Shown: positions 26,470 through 36,229 of the stretch, piece by piece
Numbering within the stretch: the stretch's first letter is position 1
Layout: each line of letters begins with the position of its first letter
From: JACDAN01 sp963834825
GTDB taxonomy: Bacteria; Actinomycetota; Thermoleophilia; Gaiellales; Gaiellaceae
Assembly: GCA_963834825.1 (NCBI GenBank)
Contig: CAWICZ010000014.1
Location: forward strand, 1,054,001-1,118,000
Direction: 5' to 3'
Length of the DNA stretch: 64,000 bases
Translations under genes and position numbers: made by a program
Notes under the pieces: generated by a model
Seen by the model: the letters and a program-made list of their open reading frames with translations, nothing else
What the model was told of the DNA's origin: nothing
Databases searched by the model: none

Positions 26470-26688
26470 ATGGCGTGGTTCTGGTGGCTCCTCGGTGTCT
26501 TTGTGATCGTGCTGTGGGTCGCCGCGATCGTGAACCTGATTCAGCGGCGGCACTCGATCTCCGGCAGCAAGCTTGCAGCTTGGCTGATCGTCATCATCAT
26601 CTTCCCGGTCCTCGGCGCGGTGGTCTACTTCCTGGTCAACGGCGCCAGCGATTCCGGAGCTCCACGCGACGTCGAAACACTGGGTTGA
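26470..26688 (+). CDS. Small membrane protein with PLDc_N domain
   Basis: 72 residues: two membrane helices (WFWWLLGVFVIVLWVAAIVNL and AAWLIVIIIFPVLGAVVYFLV) with RRHSISGSKLA between, the layout of the phospholipase D N-terminal (PLDc_N) family found alone in many actinobacteria. GAAAGGACGG lies 7 bases before the ATG. Role unknown. A relative is at 45559-45774. Confidence 0.8.
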   Translation: MAWFWWLLGVFVIVLWVAAIVNLIQRRHSISGSKLAAWLIVIIIFPVLGAVVYFLVNGASDSGAPRDVETLG

Positions 26689-26887
26689 TGACTGTCCGGC
26701 ACGCGCCGGGGTGCACTGCCCGCATGCGCTGACAGGATTCCTCCATGGCGGCGCGAGGCGCTGCACGACTGATCCTGGATCGAGAAGGGGAAGGAGCGGG
26801 CGGCCGCGGGGGCCATCGGCGCAGCGGCCGAGGGGGCTGTGGGAACGTCGGGCGGCGGAGCGGTCAGGAGCGCTAGCGCCGCGCGGC

Positions 26888-27181
26888 CTACGCGCCGTCG
26901 GTGCTCGCTTCCGCTGCTTTCGCCGCCTCGAGCAGGTCGAGCGCCTCCTCAGCCATGCGCCGGGCAGCCTCGGCGTACTGCTCGGCATGGCGCAACCGGT
27001 GGGCCAGGCGCTCGTCGAGGTCCGGAGCGAGGGTCGCAGTCATGGCGACCACCTCCGCGTCGGACCGGAACGCGGCCAGCGCGCCCTCGGCCATCCCCCG
27101 CGCGGCCTGGGCGTACTGCTCCGCGTGGCGGAGCCGGTCGATCAACCGCTGGTAGAGGTCCGGGGGCAGGGCCGCAGCTAT
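26888..27181 (-). CDS. Helical protein made of two internal repeats
   Basis: About 97 residues. Two repeats of about 35 residues are similar in sequence: PPDLYQRLIDRLRHAEQYAQAARGMAE and APDLDERLAHRLRHAEQYAEAARRMAEE. The predicted structure is all-helical, coiled-coil-like. No ATG/GTG/TTG sits at the right place: AGGAGG is followed 9-10 bases later by ATA (27179-27181), which I use as start; the longer frame to 27328 lacks such a signal. AUA initiation or a base error are both possible. Not recognised. Confidence 0.5.
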   Translation of the reverse strand: MAAALPPDLYQRLIDRLRHAEQYAQAARGMAEGALAAFRSDAEVVAMTATLAPDLDERLAHRLRHAEQYAEAARRMAEEALDLLEAAKAAEASTDGA

Positions 27182-27438
27182 GTGAGAGCACCTCCTGACG
27201 CGCAGACCCCCGAGGCCAGTGGGGTAAGCACCAGCCCCGAGGGTCGGCCGAGTATCGCGAATGAAAAGCGGCTCTGGCTTACCCCAGAGGATTTGATCCA
27301 TCATTCCACCTAGGTCAGGCCCTTTCAATGGGAGAAGTGAGCGTGATCGTTGCGGGTCTACTGCGCCGTCATCCAGACGTGATGCGGGCGGAACGAACAG
27401 TGGGCACGGGACTTGAGGGCGTAGGTCGAAGTCCGCGG

Positions 27439-28014
27439 CTATGCACTACCCTCGAACGCGGCCTCGGCCCCCGAGGGCACGTAGATCGCTCCGTAGCCCA
27501 TGAGCCGACCGAGCGGTGCGCCCAGGGCGAGTCCCATCCGCTGCATCCATACAGGTGGGAAGGGGAGCTGGACGTCATCGAAGTGGGCGCGCGCGATCAC
27601 GGCGAGCCGCAGAGGGTTCGGCATCCCTTTGCGGTTCGTCTTGCCGTCGGTCGCGAGCGCGAACATCGTCTCGATCAACTGCTCGAACTGGAGCGCGGGC
27701 CTGACCTCACAGACGAAGTGCGCCTCGTCGTCGCCAGCGTTCCAGAACTTGTGCGGCGTCCCGGCAGGCACAGTGATCCGCTGGCCTGGCCCGGCGATCA
27801 TCCTCGACCTATCGAGCTTGAAGCCGACCGTCCCACGGAGTACCTGGAAGCGCTCCTCCTGGTGCGGGTGGAGGTGGGCCGACGCGACGAAGCCGGTCGG
27901 CTTGACGAACGCCTCGATCACGACAAGTTCGCCGTTCGTTTCTCGCGAGGTTTGGCGAAAGACGAGACGCTCGCCGGTAACCGGGTTCTCGATGGAATCT
28001 CCTTGGCGGATCAT
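27439..28014 (-). CDS. Cupin-domain protein
   Basis: 191 residues. Single cupin fold: HLHPHQEERFQVLRGTVGFKL is motif 1 (His, His, Glu), GTPHKFWNAGDDEAHFVCEVRP is motif 2 (His). A helical C-terminal extension (ALATDGKTNRKGMPNPLRLAVIARAHFDDVQLP) is seen in cupins of the polyketide-cyclase-associated type. ATG at 28014 overlaps the TGA of a small upstream ORF (ATGA). Metal-dependent function likely, substrate unknown. Confidence 0.82.
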   Translation of the reverse strand: MIRQGDSIENPVTGERLVFRQTSRETNGELVVIEAFVKPTGFVASAHLHPHQEERFQVLRGTVGFKLDRSRMIAGPGQRITVPAGTPHKFWNAGDDEAHFVCEVRPALQFEQLIETMFALATDGKTNRKGMPNPLRLAVIARAHFDDVQLPFPPVWMQRMGLALGAPLGRLMGYGAIYVPSGAEAAFEGSA

Positions 28015-28135
28015 TGAACTGCTCCCTTCGTAGGTAGGTCGGCCTTCTCGAACCAGCGCATGTCACGCTCCAGCCTTCTGCGCGCTCGCTGGCCAACTGG
28101 TTCCGGGCCTCAATGTCGTAGGCGTGCCAATGCAT
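28011..28135 (-). CDS. Short ORF upstream of the cupin, with a -1 frameshift
   Basis: ATG at 28135 has a near-perfect ribosome site (GGAGGAGACAG). The frame reads MHWHAYDIEARNQLASERA; one missing base near 28070-28078 then restores RRLERDMRWFEKADLPTKGAVQ and a TGA that overlaps the cupin ATG by 4 bp. The overlap and the ribosome site argue that a protein of about 42 residues is intended. Function unknown. Confidence 0.45.
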
Positions 28136-28496
28136 CTGTCTCCTCCTGTTAGGGAGGGCGGCTACCCCTACTTGGATGTCCAAACCGTAGGTCGAGTGAT
28201 TCCCGCACCCCACCCTCAAAAGGATGGGTTTGCAGCCGGCTCCATCACCCACAACAACGGCCGTAACACGCTCAACCGGAACGGTGGTACCCACCAGCTC
28301 GCCGCCCTGCTCGACCTGCGGCTCCTGGTCTGAGCCGCCGTACCCGTCGCCAGGTGCTGGGATCAGCAGGCGGCTGGATGCGCTTGAGGCGCAGCTTGAG
28401 CAGGCGAACGGCGACAACGCAAAGGAGGTTCAGTCACGAACGAGAACGCGATACCCGACCACCTGTCCAAGATTCCGGCCGAAGCGCCGACCGGAG
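28136..28496. other. Intergenic stretch without a supported gene
   Basis: It holds the palindrome at 28172 and the upstream region of the cupin operon. A short frame ending in SRRLDALEAQLEQANGDNAKEVQ before 28440 looks like real coding sequence (coiled coil) but has no clear start. AAAGGAGG at 28421-28428 has no start codon after it. The stretch is consistent with gene decay. Confidence 0.4.
28172..28183. promoter_or_regulatory. Palindromic operator candidate
   Basis: TTGGATGTCCAA (arms TTGGA/TCCAA) lies 37 bp upstream of the short ORF-cupin operon start, between it and the broken acetyltransferase. It may bind a dimeric regulator; no regulator gene is adjacent. Confidence 0.3.
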
Positions 28497-29146
28497 GTGG
28501 CGAGGAGCTCTTTCGTCCCTCCAGATCCCCCGCTCACAGACGGCCAAATCGTTCTGCGGCCACGATGCGCCGAAGACGTGCCGTTTATCGCCGAGGCATC
28601 ACACGACCCGGAGACTAGACGCTGGTTGGATGACGAACCGCTCACCGCGGATCGGCAGCGTGACAGTGTCGCTCGAGCAAAGGAAAAGTGGCGCAGCGGC
28701 GAGAGTGCGCCTTGAGAGTGCGCCTTTCGTGATCGCGGACGCGGCGACCGACGCCCCGCTCGGGCTTCTCAACCGGCAGTTCGGAGACGATCACGAGGTC
28801 GCAGAGCTTGCCGTCTCCGTGGTTCCGCGCGCACGGGGGCGGCGTCGCCTCGCGAGCGCTCCGGCTCGGGGCAATCTGGGGGCTGCGTGATGTCGGACTT
28901 CACCGGGTGTTCGCCGAGTCGGCGGTGGAGAACGTGGCATCAGCTCATGCAATCGAGAGAGCAGGGTTTCTGCGCGAGGGTTTGCTTCGCGCGCACTGCG
29001 AGACCCACGGGCTGAGGGACGACTGCGTCATGTTCTCGCTCGTTCCGGAAGACATCCGCAACGTCGAGAGGTCTGCGGCTGCGCCTGGGCGCCCGAGATC
29101 GGCGAGCACTACCGCGTCAGAGACGACGCCAGGCCTTGACGTTTAG
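28497..29146 (+). pseudogene. Broken GNAT acetyltransferase gene
   Basis: A GNAT (RimJ/RimL-like) protein is readable only by changing frame twice. It starts DGQIVLRPRCAEDVPFIAEASHDPETRRWL. A 13-bp tandem duplication (GAGAGTGCGCCTT at 28701-28713 and again 28714-28726) then shifts the frame before FVIADAATDAPLGLLNRQF. A further extra G in GGGGG (28835-28839) shifts it before GGGVASRALRLGAIWGLRDVGLHRVFAESAVENVASAHAIERAGF, the acetyl-CoA binding and final motifs. Removing one 13-bp copy and one G gives one continuous product. Two independent lesions argue for a true pseudogene. Confidence 0.7.
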
Positions 29147-29198
29147 GCCACTAGTGGGCCACGGCCTCGCCGGCCAGCCCCCGGCTCCGCGATAGAAA

Positions 29199-29277
29199 AC
29201 CCCCGCCTGAGCGGGGCTTCTCCGCGAAGCGGATGATGGGACTCGAACCCACGATCTTCTGCATAGCAACTAGACGC
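29199..29277 (-). repeat. 3' fragment of tRNA-Gly plus its terminator (direct repeat, att-like)
   Basis: 29228-29277 matches 36230-36279 at 46 of 50 bases and covers the anticodon arm, T-arm and acceptor 3' strand of tRNA-Gly. The 5' half of the tRNA is absent. The tRNA's terminator hairpin (CCCCGC/GCGGGG) is duplicated too at 29201-29216. Both copies have the same orientation, 7,002 bp apart. This is the arrangement left when an element integrates into the 3' end of a tRNA gene. Confidence 0.7.
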
Positions 29278-29581
29278 AGCCGTGCGGTGCGGTTCGCGGA
29301 CGTTCGCTAAACCGCCTGTCTAAGCGGCGACACGCCCTTTCCCCGAACGTGAACGATCCTGAGGGAACCCGAGTGTTGCCAGGGTTGCCACGGCCTCAGC
29401 GTCCAACCCGGGCCTCGAGCAGCTTCGAAGCCGCATTCTCCCGTCCGCCCTCCGCGAGCCCGGCGTAGGGTGGCGCATGAGGGCGGCCGACGTGTTCGCG
29501 GCCGTCGCCGTTCGGGCCGGCCGCGTCGCCGGCGGCGTAGAGGGCGCGGAGCACGTTCCGCGCCGCTGGGCATCGAGGCGA

Positions 29582-29606
29582 CGAGGGCGGCGCAGGGCCG
29601 CCCTCG
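29582..29606. terminator. Hairpin after the secreted-protein gene
   Basis: CGAGGGCGGC (29582-29591) and GCCGCCCTCG (29597-29606) form a perfect 10-bp stem with a GCAGG loop, 17 bp beyond the stop at 29624. No T-run. Confidence 0.55.
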
Positions 29607-29623
29607 CTCGATCGCGTTAGAGG

Positions 29624-30322
29624 TCAGGGCGCGGCGGGAACCACCGTCAGGTTGTAGATGACGTCGCTCGTCCCGCCGATTGCGGGCGCCTCGAGATGGA
29701 TGACGACCCGGTGCTGCCCCGGCGAAAGCGGCTTGACGATCACATCGGTGCCGTCCGAGATAGCCTTGGTCGCCGTCGCGGGCGGTAGCCCGTAGATGTT
29801 GTCCGGCGGCAGGGCGTAGCTGAAGAGCGGCGTCTGGGTTCGGTAGCGATCGAGGTCGGACACCTCGATGCCATCAACGGTGATCGACTGCGTCGCATCC
29901 CCGAAGAACTCCTCCAGCCCGGCGGCTGCGCAGGCGCGTAGCTCCGCCTCCGTCGCGCCGAAGAACGGCGGCGGCTCCACGTTCGAGCACTCATTGCCGA
30001 GCCCGATGAAGAGGATCCCCTTGCCGACAGGGACCGTGCACGCCCGGGTCGTAGTGCCCGGACGGGCAACCGGCGCCGTGAACCAGACAGGACCGCTCTG
30101 ATTAATCCCGCACAGCGCGCCCGTCTCGTCGAAGAGCGGATTCGTCGGTGCCGGAATCTCGATGAACCACTTGAACCACCTCGCCTGCCACTCCCCGAGG
30201 CTCGCACCGAAGGGATGAGCGGCCGGCGGGAAGACGTGTGCTTTTTTGGCTGATGCCGCAGCCGGAGCGAGCAACGCCCCGATCAGTGTTGCAGCGGCAA
30301 GGACAACGAGCAGCCTTCGCAT
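29624..30322 (-). CDS. Secreted protein of unknown function
   Basis: 232 residues. ATG at 30322 has AAAGGAG nearby and opens a signal peptide (MRRLLVVLAAATLIGALLAPAAASA). The mature part begins FPPAAHPFGASLGEWQARWFKWFIEIP, then GALCGINQSGPVWFTAPVA, CTVPVGKGILFIGLGNECS and a C-terminal GQHRVVIHLEAP beta region. The conserved W-x-x-W-x-W and paired Cys suggest a disulfide-bonded extracellular domain. I recall similar secreted proteins in other bacteria but no assigned function. It lies in the islet, downstream of the copper-radical oxidase gene and in the same direction. Confidence 0.7.
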   Translation of the reverse strand: MRRLLVVLAAATLIGALLAPAAASAKKAHVFPPAAHPFGASLGEWQARWFKWFIEIPAPTNPLFDETGALCGINQSGPVWFTAPVARPGTTTRACTVPVGKGILFIGLGNECSNVEPPPFFGATEAELRACAAAGLEEFFGDATQSITVDGIEVSDLDRYRTQTPLFSYALPPDNIYGLPPATATKAISDGTDVIVKPLSPGQHRVVIHLEAPAIGGTSDVIYNLTVVPAAP

Positions 30323-30485
30323 TGGCTTCTCCTTTGTCGGTTTCCCTTGCCTGGGCTCGCCGATTGTGTTCCGGCGGCCGGTCTCGGTGACGGTCGTACT
30401 GCTCCCGTTGGGCCGACCCCCGGATCGGCCTCGGGAAGCCTCGACACAAACCCGCGATACACCCATGGAATGCTGGACGACGAGG

Positions 30486-33400
30486 TCACGGGACCGCTGC
30501 CTCGAGCATGATCGAGTCCCAGTACGGGTTTGGGCTTGAGTCCGTCGAGTACCCCACTCGGGCAACGAGGCCGTTCACGGCCGCTTGGTTCCAGGTGACC
30601 GCCCCTGGCGTGACGACCACGCGCTTGTACTGCAGCGCTGTCTGGCTCATGTCTCCGGTGAAGACGCCTGTCTCGGTTGCTCCTTCGAAGATGCTCGTCT
30701 TGCCGTTGTCGGCGGCGTTTCCCGCGGCGTGATAAGCCAAAACCACCGATACCTCGCGGACGCACGTCTCGGGCGTGTCCTGCAGGCCGAACTCGACGTA
30801 GCTGGTGCCACTGTTTGCCTGCTGGCGGACGTAATCGGCGGTCGAGGTCATCGGCACGTCGTCGAGTCGTTGCCACGAGTTGGAGTCGATCGCCGTTCCG
30901 CCGTCGTTGCGGAAATTGCCGGCGCCGGAGGACGTCCCCATCGAGTCGGGGACGAGCCGCACGATGCGGCTGTCCTCCACCGGATATGCAGTCGGCTGAG
31001 TAGCGACGAAGATGTCGTCGTAGTTTGCGGTGTAGACGCTCGCGCTTGCGGTCGCGCCCATTCCCAAGCCGTTGGCGGTCGTCGCGGCCGCAATCCGTGA
31101 CACATGCGTCTGCGTCACACCGTTGACCCGCCAGTCGCCGAGATGTGGGCTAGCGCTCACGTCGTAACGAAGGTCGATCACGTACCAAGTCGCTGCGCTA
31201 ACGGGCGTTGTCGCGGTCACAGTCGAGCTGCCGAGCGTCAGTTGGAACTGCTGTGACGCGGCGTTGTACCTGAAGACGAGGTCGGTGGCTGAGTCGACAT
31301 AGGCCAGGTTGGCGTTCGCGCTGGGCAGCGAGCTGAGGCGCACGGCGAAGCGAGTGACGGCGACACTCGACGCTGTGAACGACCGCAACGCCCGCACCGT
31401 CGACCCTGCGCTCGCATCTGCGATCCGGAGCGAGTACGCGCCGCTCCGGGCGACGCTGTTGTCTGCCGTTGGGCTACCCGTCAAGCTCGAGAAGATGCCG
31501 CCGCCCGCCGTAGAGACCACACCGTGCTCCATGCCCGTGAGCCAGTCAGCCGAGGAGCGCGAGCAGATTCCGACCACCTGTGTGGTCGCGCTCTGCACAC
31601 TCGAGTAGGCGCTCAGGTTGCCGGCTGCGTCGGCCGCTCGCACCCGGTAGCTGTAGCTCGTCACCGCCGTCAGGCCGGTGTCGTTGTAGAAGGTCCCGCT
31701 CGGGGTCGCAACCTGCACGAAGTCGGTGCAGCCCGCTCCCTGGCAACGCTCGACCTGGTAGCCGCTGACCACGACGTTGTCGTTCGAGGCGCTCCAGGCG
31801 AGGTTGATCTGGCTCGCGGAGACGGCGCTCGCCGTGAGTCCGGAGGGGGCGGTCGGCGGGGTCATGTCCGGCGCCAGCGGCGTCGTCGCGCTCTGCACGC
31901 CCGAGTAGGCGCTCAGATTGCCGGCCGTGTCCTCGGCGCGCACGCGGTAGCGGTACGTCGTCGCCGCCAAGAGGCCGGTGTCGCTGTAGCTCGCCGCGGT
32001 CGGGGTCGCCACCTGGACGAAGTTCGTACACGTCGCTCCCTGGCAGCGCTCGACCCGGTAGCCCGCGAGCGCGACGTTGTCCGTCGACGCCGTCCAGGCG
32101 AGGTCGATCTGGCTCTGGGATGCGGCGGTCGCCGTCAGTCCTGTCGGCACCGTCGGCGCTTGCGTGTCCGGCGTCATCGCGCTCTGCTCCGCCGTGTAGC
32201 CGCTTAGGTTGCCGGCCGCATCGGCGGCGCGCACGCGGTAGGTGTAGCGCGTCGCGTTCTGAAGGCCGGTGTCGCTGAAGGTCGTCCCCGTCGGCGTCGC
32301 CACCTGGACGAAGATCGTGCAGCCGGCGCCGTGGCAGCGCTCGACCCGGTAGTTGGCGACCGCGACGTTGTCGGTCGAGCCGGTCCACGCGAGGTCGATC
32401 TGGGTTCCGGACACGGCCGTCGCAGTCAGCCCCGTCGGGTCCGTGGGCGGCTGAGTGTCCGTCGTCGCCGCGTTCTGGATCGCGGAGTAGCCGCTCAGGT
32501 TGCCGGCGGCGTCGACAGCTCGGACGCGGTAGCGATACGTCGTCGCCGCTGCAAGCCCGGTGTCTGAGAACGTCGGCCCGGTCGGGGTTCCGATCTCGAG
32601 GAAGTTGGTGCAGGCGGCGCCCTCGCAGCGTTCGACGCTGTAGCCCGTGACCGCGACATTGTCGGCCGACGCCGTCCAGGCAAGGTCGATCTGGCTCGCA
32701 GAGGCGGCCGCCGCCGTCAGGCCAGTCGGTGCCGTCGGCGCTTGAGTGTCGGGCGTCGTCGCGTTTTGGATGGCCGTGTAGCCGCTGAGATTGCTGGCCG
32801 CATCGGCCGCACGGACGCGGTAGCGGTAGGTCGTCGCCGCGCTGAGGCCGATGTCGTTGAAGGTCGTGCCGGTCGGGGTTGCCGACCTGGACGAAGTTCG
32901 TACAAGCCGCGCCCTGGCAGCGCTCGACCCGATAGTTGGCGACCGCGACGTTGTCCGTCGAGCCCGTCCACGCGAGGTTGACCTGGCTCTGCGAGACAGC
33001 CGTCGCCGAAAGGCCCGTTGGGTCTGTGGGCGGCTGCGTGTCCGTCGTCGCCGCGTTCTGGATCGCGGAGTAGCCGCTGAGATTGCCGGCCGCATCGGCG
33101 GCGCGCACGCGGTAGCGGTAGGTCGTCGCCGTCGTGAGTCCGGTGTCGTTGTAGGTGGTGCCGGTCGGGGTCGCGACTTGTACGAAGGTCGTGCAGGTCG
33201 CGCCCTGGCAGCGCTCGACGCGGTATTCGGAGACGACCGACGTTGTCGGTCGACGCCGTCCACGAGAGATTGATCTGACTCGCGGAGACCGCCGTCGCGC
33301 TCAGCCCGGTCGGATCCGTCGGCGCCTGCGTGTCCGGCGTCGTCGCGTTCTCGATGGCGGAGTAGCCGCTGAGATTCCCGGCCGCATCGGCGGCGCGGAC

Positions 33401-35990
33401 GCGGTAGCGGTAGGTCGTCGCCGCGCTGAGGCCGATGTCGTTGAAGGTCGTGCCGGTCGGGGTTCCGATCTGGACGAAGTTTGTACAGGCTGCGCCCTGG
33501 CAGCGCTCGACCCGGTAGCCGGTGACGGCGACGTTGTCCGTCGAGGCCGTCCAGGCGAGGTTGACCTGGCTCTGCGACGCCGCGGTCGCGGTGAAGCCGG
33601 TCGGGTCGGTCGGCGGGGTCGTGTCGGGAGGGCCGGAGGCGCCGATCGGCGTGTTTATATCCGTCTGCAGCTCGTTCGCGCTCAGCGCCCTGCTGTAGAT
33701 GCGCACCTCGTCGATGCGGCCGGCGAAGTGCTGCCCGTAGAGCGCGTCGCCCCCGATCGTCAGCGCGCCCGTCGAGGTGGCGATCTGCGCTTGCACCGGC
33801 TCGCTCGCGACCTGCACGCCGTTCACGTAGAGGCGTAGGGTCGCGCCGTCGAAAGTGGCCGCGAGGTGGGACCATACGCTCAAGGGCAGCGTCGAGGTAG
33901 CGTCGAGCGCACCGGCGAAGGTGCCTCCGGCCGCGGGCATGCCCGCGTCGGACGAGCTCATGAGGTAGTAGATGTCGTCGGGGCCCTTGTAGATCACGTC
34001 CCGCCAGCCGCCGCCGGCGGTGGGGAAGACCCACGCTTCGAGCGTCATCGCCGTCGTCAGGTCGAGCGAGGGGGCGTCGTTGACGGTGACTCGCGCACCC
34101 GAGCCGTTGAAGGAGAGCGCGTTTCCGTACTTGCCCGTCGTGATCCAGCTCGCGCTCCCGATTGCGCCGGTGTTGCCGTTCCCGGACGAGTCCGCAGCGC
34201 TCGTCCCGATGCCCTCGTTGAAGGAGTAGGCGGCGGCCAGACCGCTCGCGGGCGGCGGCGGCGGCGGCGGGGGCGGTGGCGGTGGCGGTGGCGGCGGCGG
34301 GGCGGCGGCGGCGGGGGGGCCGCGGTGTCAAGTCCGACCATGCTCGCCACGGACGGGACGCCGGCGGAGTCGACGATGAAGAGCATGTAGATGCCTGGGA
34401 CGGCGGTGTTCATGTTTGCGGGCACGCTCGCCGTCAGCGTGCCGGTGCCGGCGGTGAAGGAGAGCGGGAGGTAACGCTGCTCCATCTCGGTCGAGTGTGT
34501 TTGCGACCCCAGCCGGATCAGCCCGACCTTGCTGATCGAAGCGGCGTTCGGCGTGGTGATCTGGAACGACGTCCCGTGGCTGACCGTGCCGGGCGCGCTC
34601 GTGATCACGGGACGGGCTGCCAGCTGCCCGGAGCCGTCTTTCTTGAACAGGTACGGCGGTGTGAAGAGCTCGGCGTTCTTCGCCAGAGTAGCCAACGTCG
34701 TCGCAGGTGCCGCAAATGCCGCCGCCCGACGAGAGCACGCGGCCGTCCGGGAGCAGCAGCGCGGTCGAGTGATACTGGCGTGTCACAGCCTGCGCCGCGA
34801 GGGTGGTCCATTGACCCGTCGCGGGGTCCCACCGCTCCGCGTTGAAGACGCCTCCGTTCATATCGATGAGCGATGCCCCGGTCGAGTTGCCACCGGTCGC
34901 CAGGACGCTCCCGTCAGCAAGCAGCGTGAGGTTGTGCTGGCGCCGGCCGAAGGCCATCGGCGAGGTGACAGCGACTATGGGGCGTGGCGCCGTTGGTGTC
35001 GATCACACGCGCGGTGTTCGATGACGCCCCGCCGCCGGCCACAAGCGTCTTTCCGATGTCATAGACCGCGCGGCTCCCGTAACTGCGGTTGATTCCGTCG
35101 CGCTGGCCGAAGGTCTGCCATGAGCCCCCGCCCGCCGTGTCGAGCTTCCGCATGGTCTGATCTGGCCCCGAGTAGAAGACGCGACCATCGGGTGCAACGT
35201 CCATCCAGGGATAGAGCGGCAGGTTGAGCGAAGCAGTGCTCAGTGTCCGCAGCGTCCCATCGGTCTTCCGAACCTCCGGAATATCGGGACCGCCTTCAGT
35301 GATCAGCATCTCGCCGTTCGTCAGCGGCGTGACGGACGGGTACCAGCGACCGGCCGCCATGTTGGGACCGAGGCTCCAGCCGTTGGTCACCGGGTTGAAA
35401 AGATGCGTCTGGACAATTCCCTGGAGCTGTGCGTTCTTGTTGCCGCCCGCGATGAACAACGAACCGTCGAAGAGGTGCGCGAAACCGGCGCAGAAGATGT
35501 TGAAACCCTGATCGACCGTGGCGGGTGTATGCGTGCCCGTGGCGGGGTCGTAGACGGTGGCTCTCGTGAAGTTGTGGACAGGAAAGGTCTCGGTGGCGGC
35601 ATCGCCGACGGAGTCCCAAGCGAGTACTTTGCCGTTCGGAAGCAGCGCCACATGAATGCCGACGACGGGCCAGTTGACGACTGGGCCCCATTGCCCGACT
35701 TGTCCGGGATCGTCCGCAACGACGGCGTCGGCCGCCTGTGACGCCCACGCGGACCGGAGCCGGGTTCCATTGTTGAGCGCCGCCTCGGTCCCCGCGCTAT
35801 GGACGACCGTGTCTTCGGCCTGATGACCCGCCGGAGTGTTGACGTCGTGCGCCTGGCCAGCGCCGGGAACACCAAGCGCGGCCGCTTGTACGAGCGCGAC
35901 GAGGAGCACAATACGGACCGCCCAAGCGCGTCGCCACGCCGCAGGGCGGCCAAGAAGGCCAGCCGCAAGGTTCACCGCAAAACACAGCAT
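30486..35990 (-). CDS. Very large secreted copper-radical oxidase with LamG and Fn3 repeats, several frameshifts
   Basis: About 1,830 residues in several frames. Order: signal helix (RIVLLVALVQAAALG), kelch propeller of the galactose oxidase/GlxA type, DUF1929 E-set domain, Pro-rich linker, LamG, seven Fn3 repeats, C-terminal beta domain. Copper-radical oxidase residues are visible: NIFCAGFAHL (Cys) and GRWYPS (Tyr) for the thioether cofactor, RQYHSTALLLPDGR (Tyr, His), TQTHSTEMEQRYLPL-like segment (His). Such enzymes oxidise primary alcohols or aldehydes to give H2O2. Frames are rejoined by removing one base near 34979-34982, 34686-34688, 33237-33238 and 32875-32878, plus slippage in the linker. 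ATG at 35990 is the likely start. Confidence 0.75.
31590..33640 (-). repeat. Seven tandem Fn3-encoding repeats of about 290 bp
   Basis: Each unit encodes about 96 residues running from DTQAPTDPTGLTA through SQIDLAWTASTDNVAV, YRVERCQGAACTNF, PTGTTFNDTGL and YRYRVRAADAAGNLSGY to the next unit. All carry a Cys-X5-Cys pair that could form a disulfide, not typical for Fn3. The units are similar at the DNA level, so expansion, contraction or assembly collapse is possible. Confidence 0.85.
34251..34322 (-). repeat. Low-complexity GGC/GGT tract encoding a proline linker
   Basis: On the plus strand a run of GGC and GGT units; on the coding strand it reads as polyproline between the oxidase E-set domain and LamG. 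The frame changes inside this tract, so its length is likely to be unreliable or variable. Confidence 0.75.
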
Positions 35991-36198
35991 TCCACCGCGC
36001 CCGTGCCCGTTCAAGGCTAGTTTTTGCGGCTGAACGACTGGACCGAGCCCGTGAGCGGCGCGCGGGTTCACTGCCGATCATCGTTTTCGGGCTTCTGCTT
36101 GCGCCGTCAATGGCCGCGTAGCAGTTCCGCGGCTCACCGTTGCCATTCTGTTGCCACGGCGCGCAACCAGCGTGTTACCCGGCGCCGTCAGCGAACGC

Positions 36199-36218
36199 AA
36201 AACCCCGCTTGAGCGGGG
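36199..36218 (-). terminator. Terminator of tRNA-Gly
   Basis: CCCCGCTTGAGCGGGG hairpin (36203-36218), followed leftward by TTTT (36199-36202). It ends the tRNA-Gly transcript, and a copy lies at 29199. Confidence 0.85.
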
Positions 36219-36229
36219 CTTCTACTTAG

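Larger units (their letters stand above)
29147..29623. other. Gene-free region at the left border of the islet
   Basis: Apart from the duplicated tRNA-Gly fragment and terminator (29199-29277) and a hairpin (29582-29606), I see no supported gene. A 63-codon frame from about 29470 is Arg/Ala-rich and has no ribosome site, so it is left out. Confidence 0.5.

Noticed and set aside
29228..29277. A second functional tRNA-Gly gene
   Set aside because: The 5' half (acceptor and D-arm) is missing, and the anticodon loop is altered.
29470..29661. 63-codon plus-strand frame in the islet border region
   Set aside because: Ala/Arg/Gly-rich, no ribosome site, overlaps the secreted gene and a hairpin.
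31590..33640. Regularly spaced repeats as a CRISPR array
   Set aside because: Repeat period is about 290 bp and every unit encodes an Fn3 domain; no short direct repeats with spacers and no cas genes.
30486..34331. A single 1,281-residue protein in one frame
   Set aside because: Only the part after about 32880 is in the true frame; the start is an Arg-rich shadow of LamG and the first Fn3 units.
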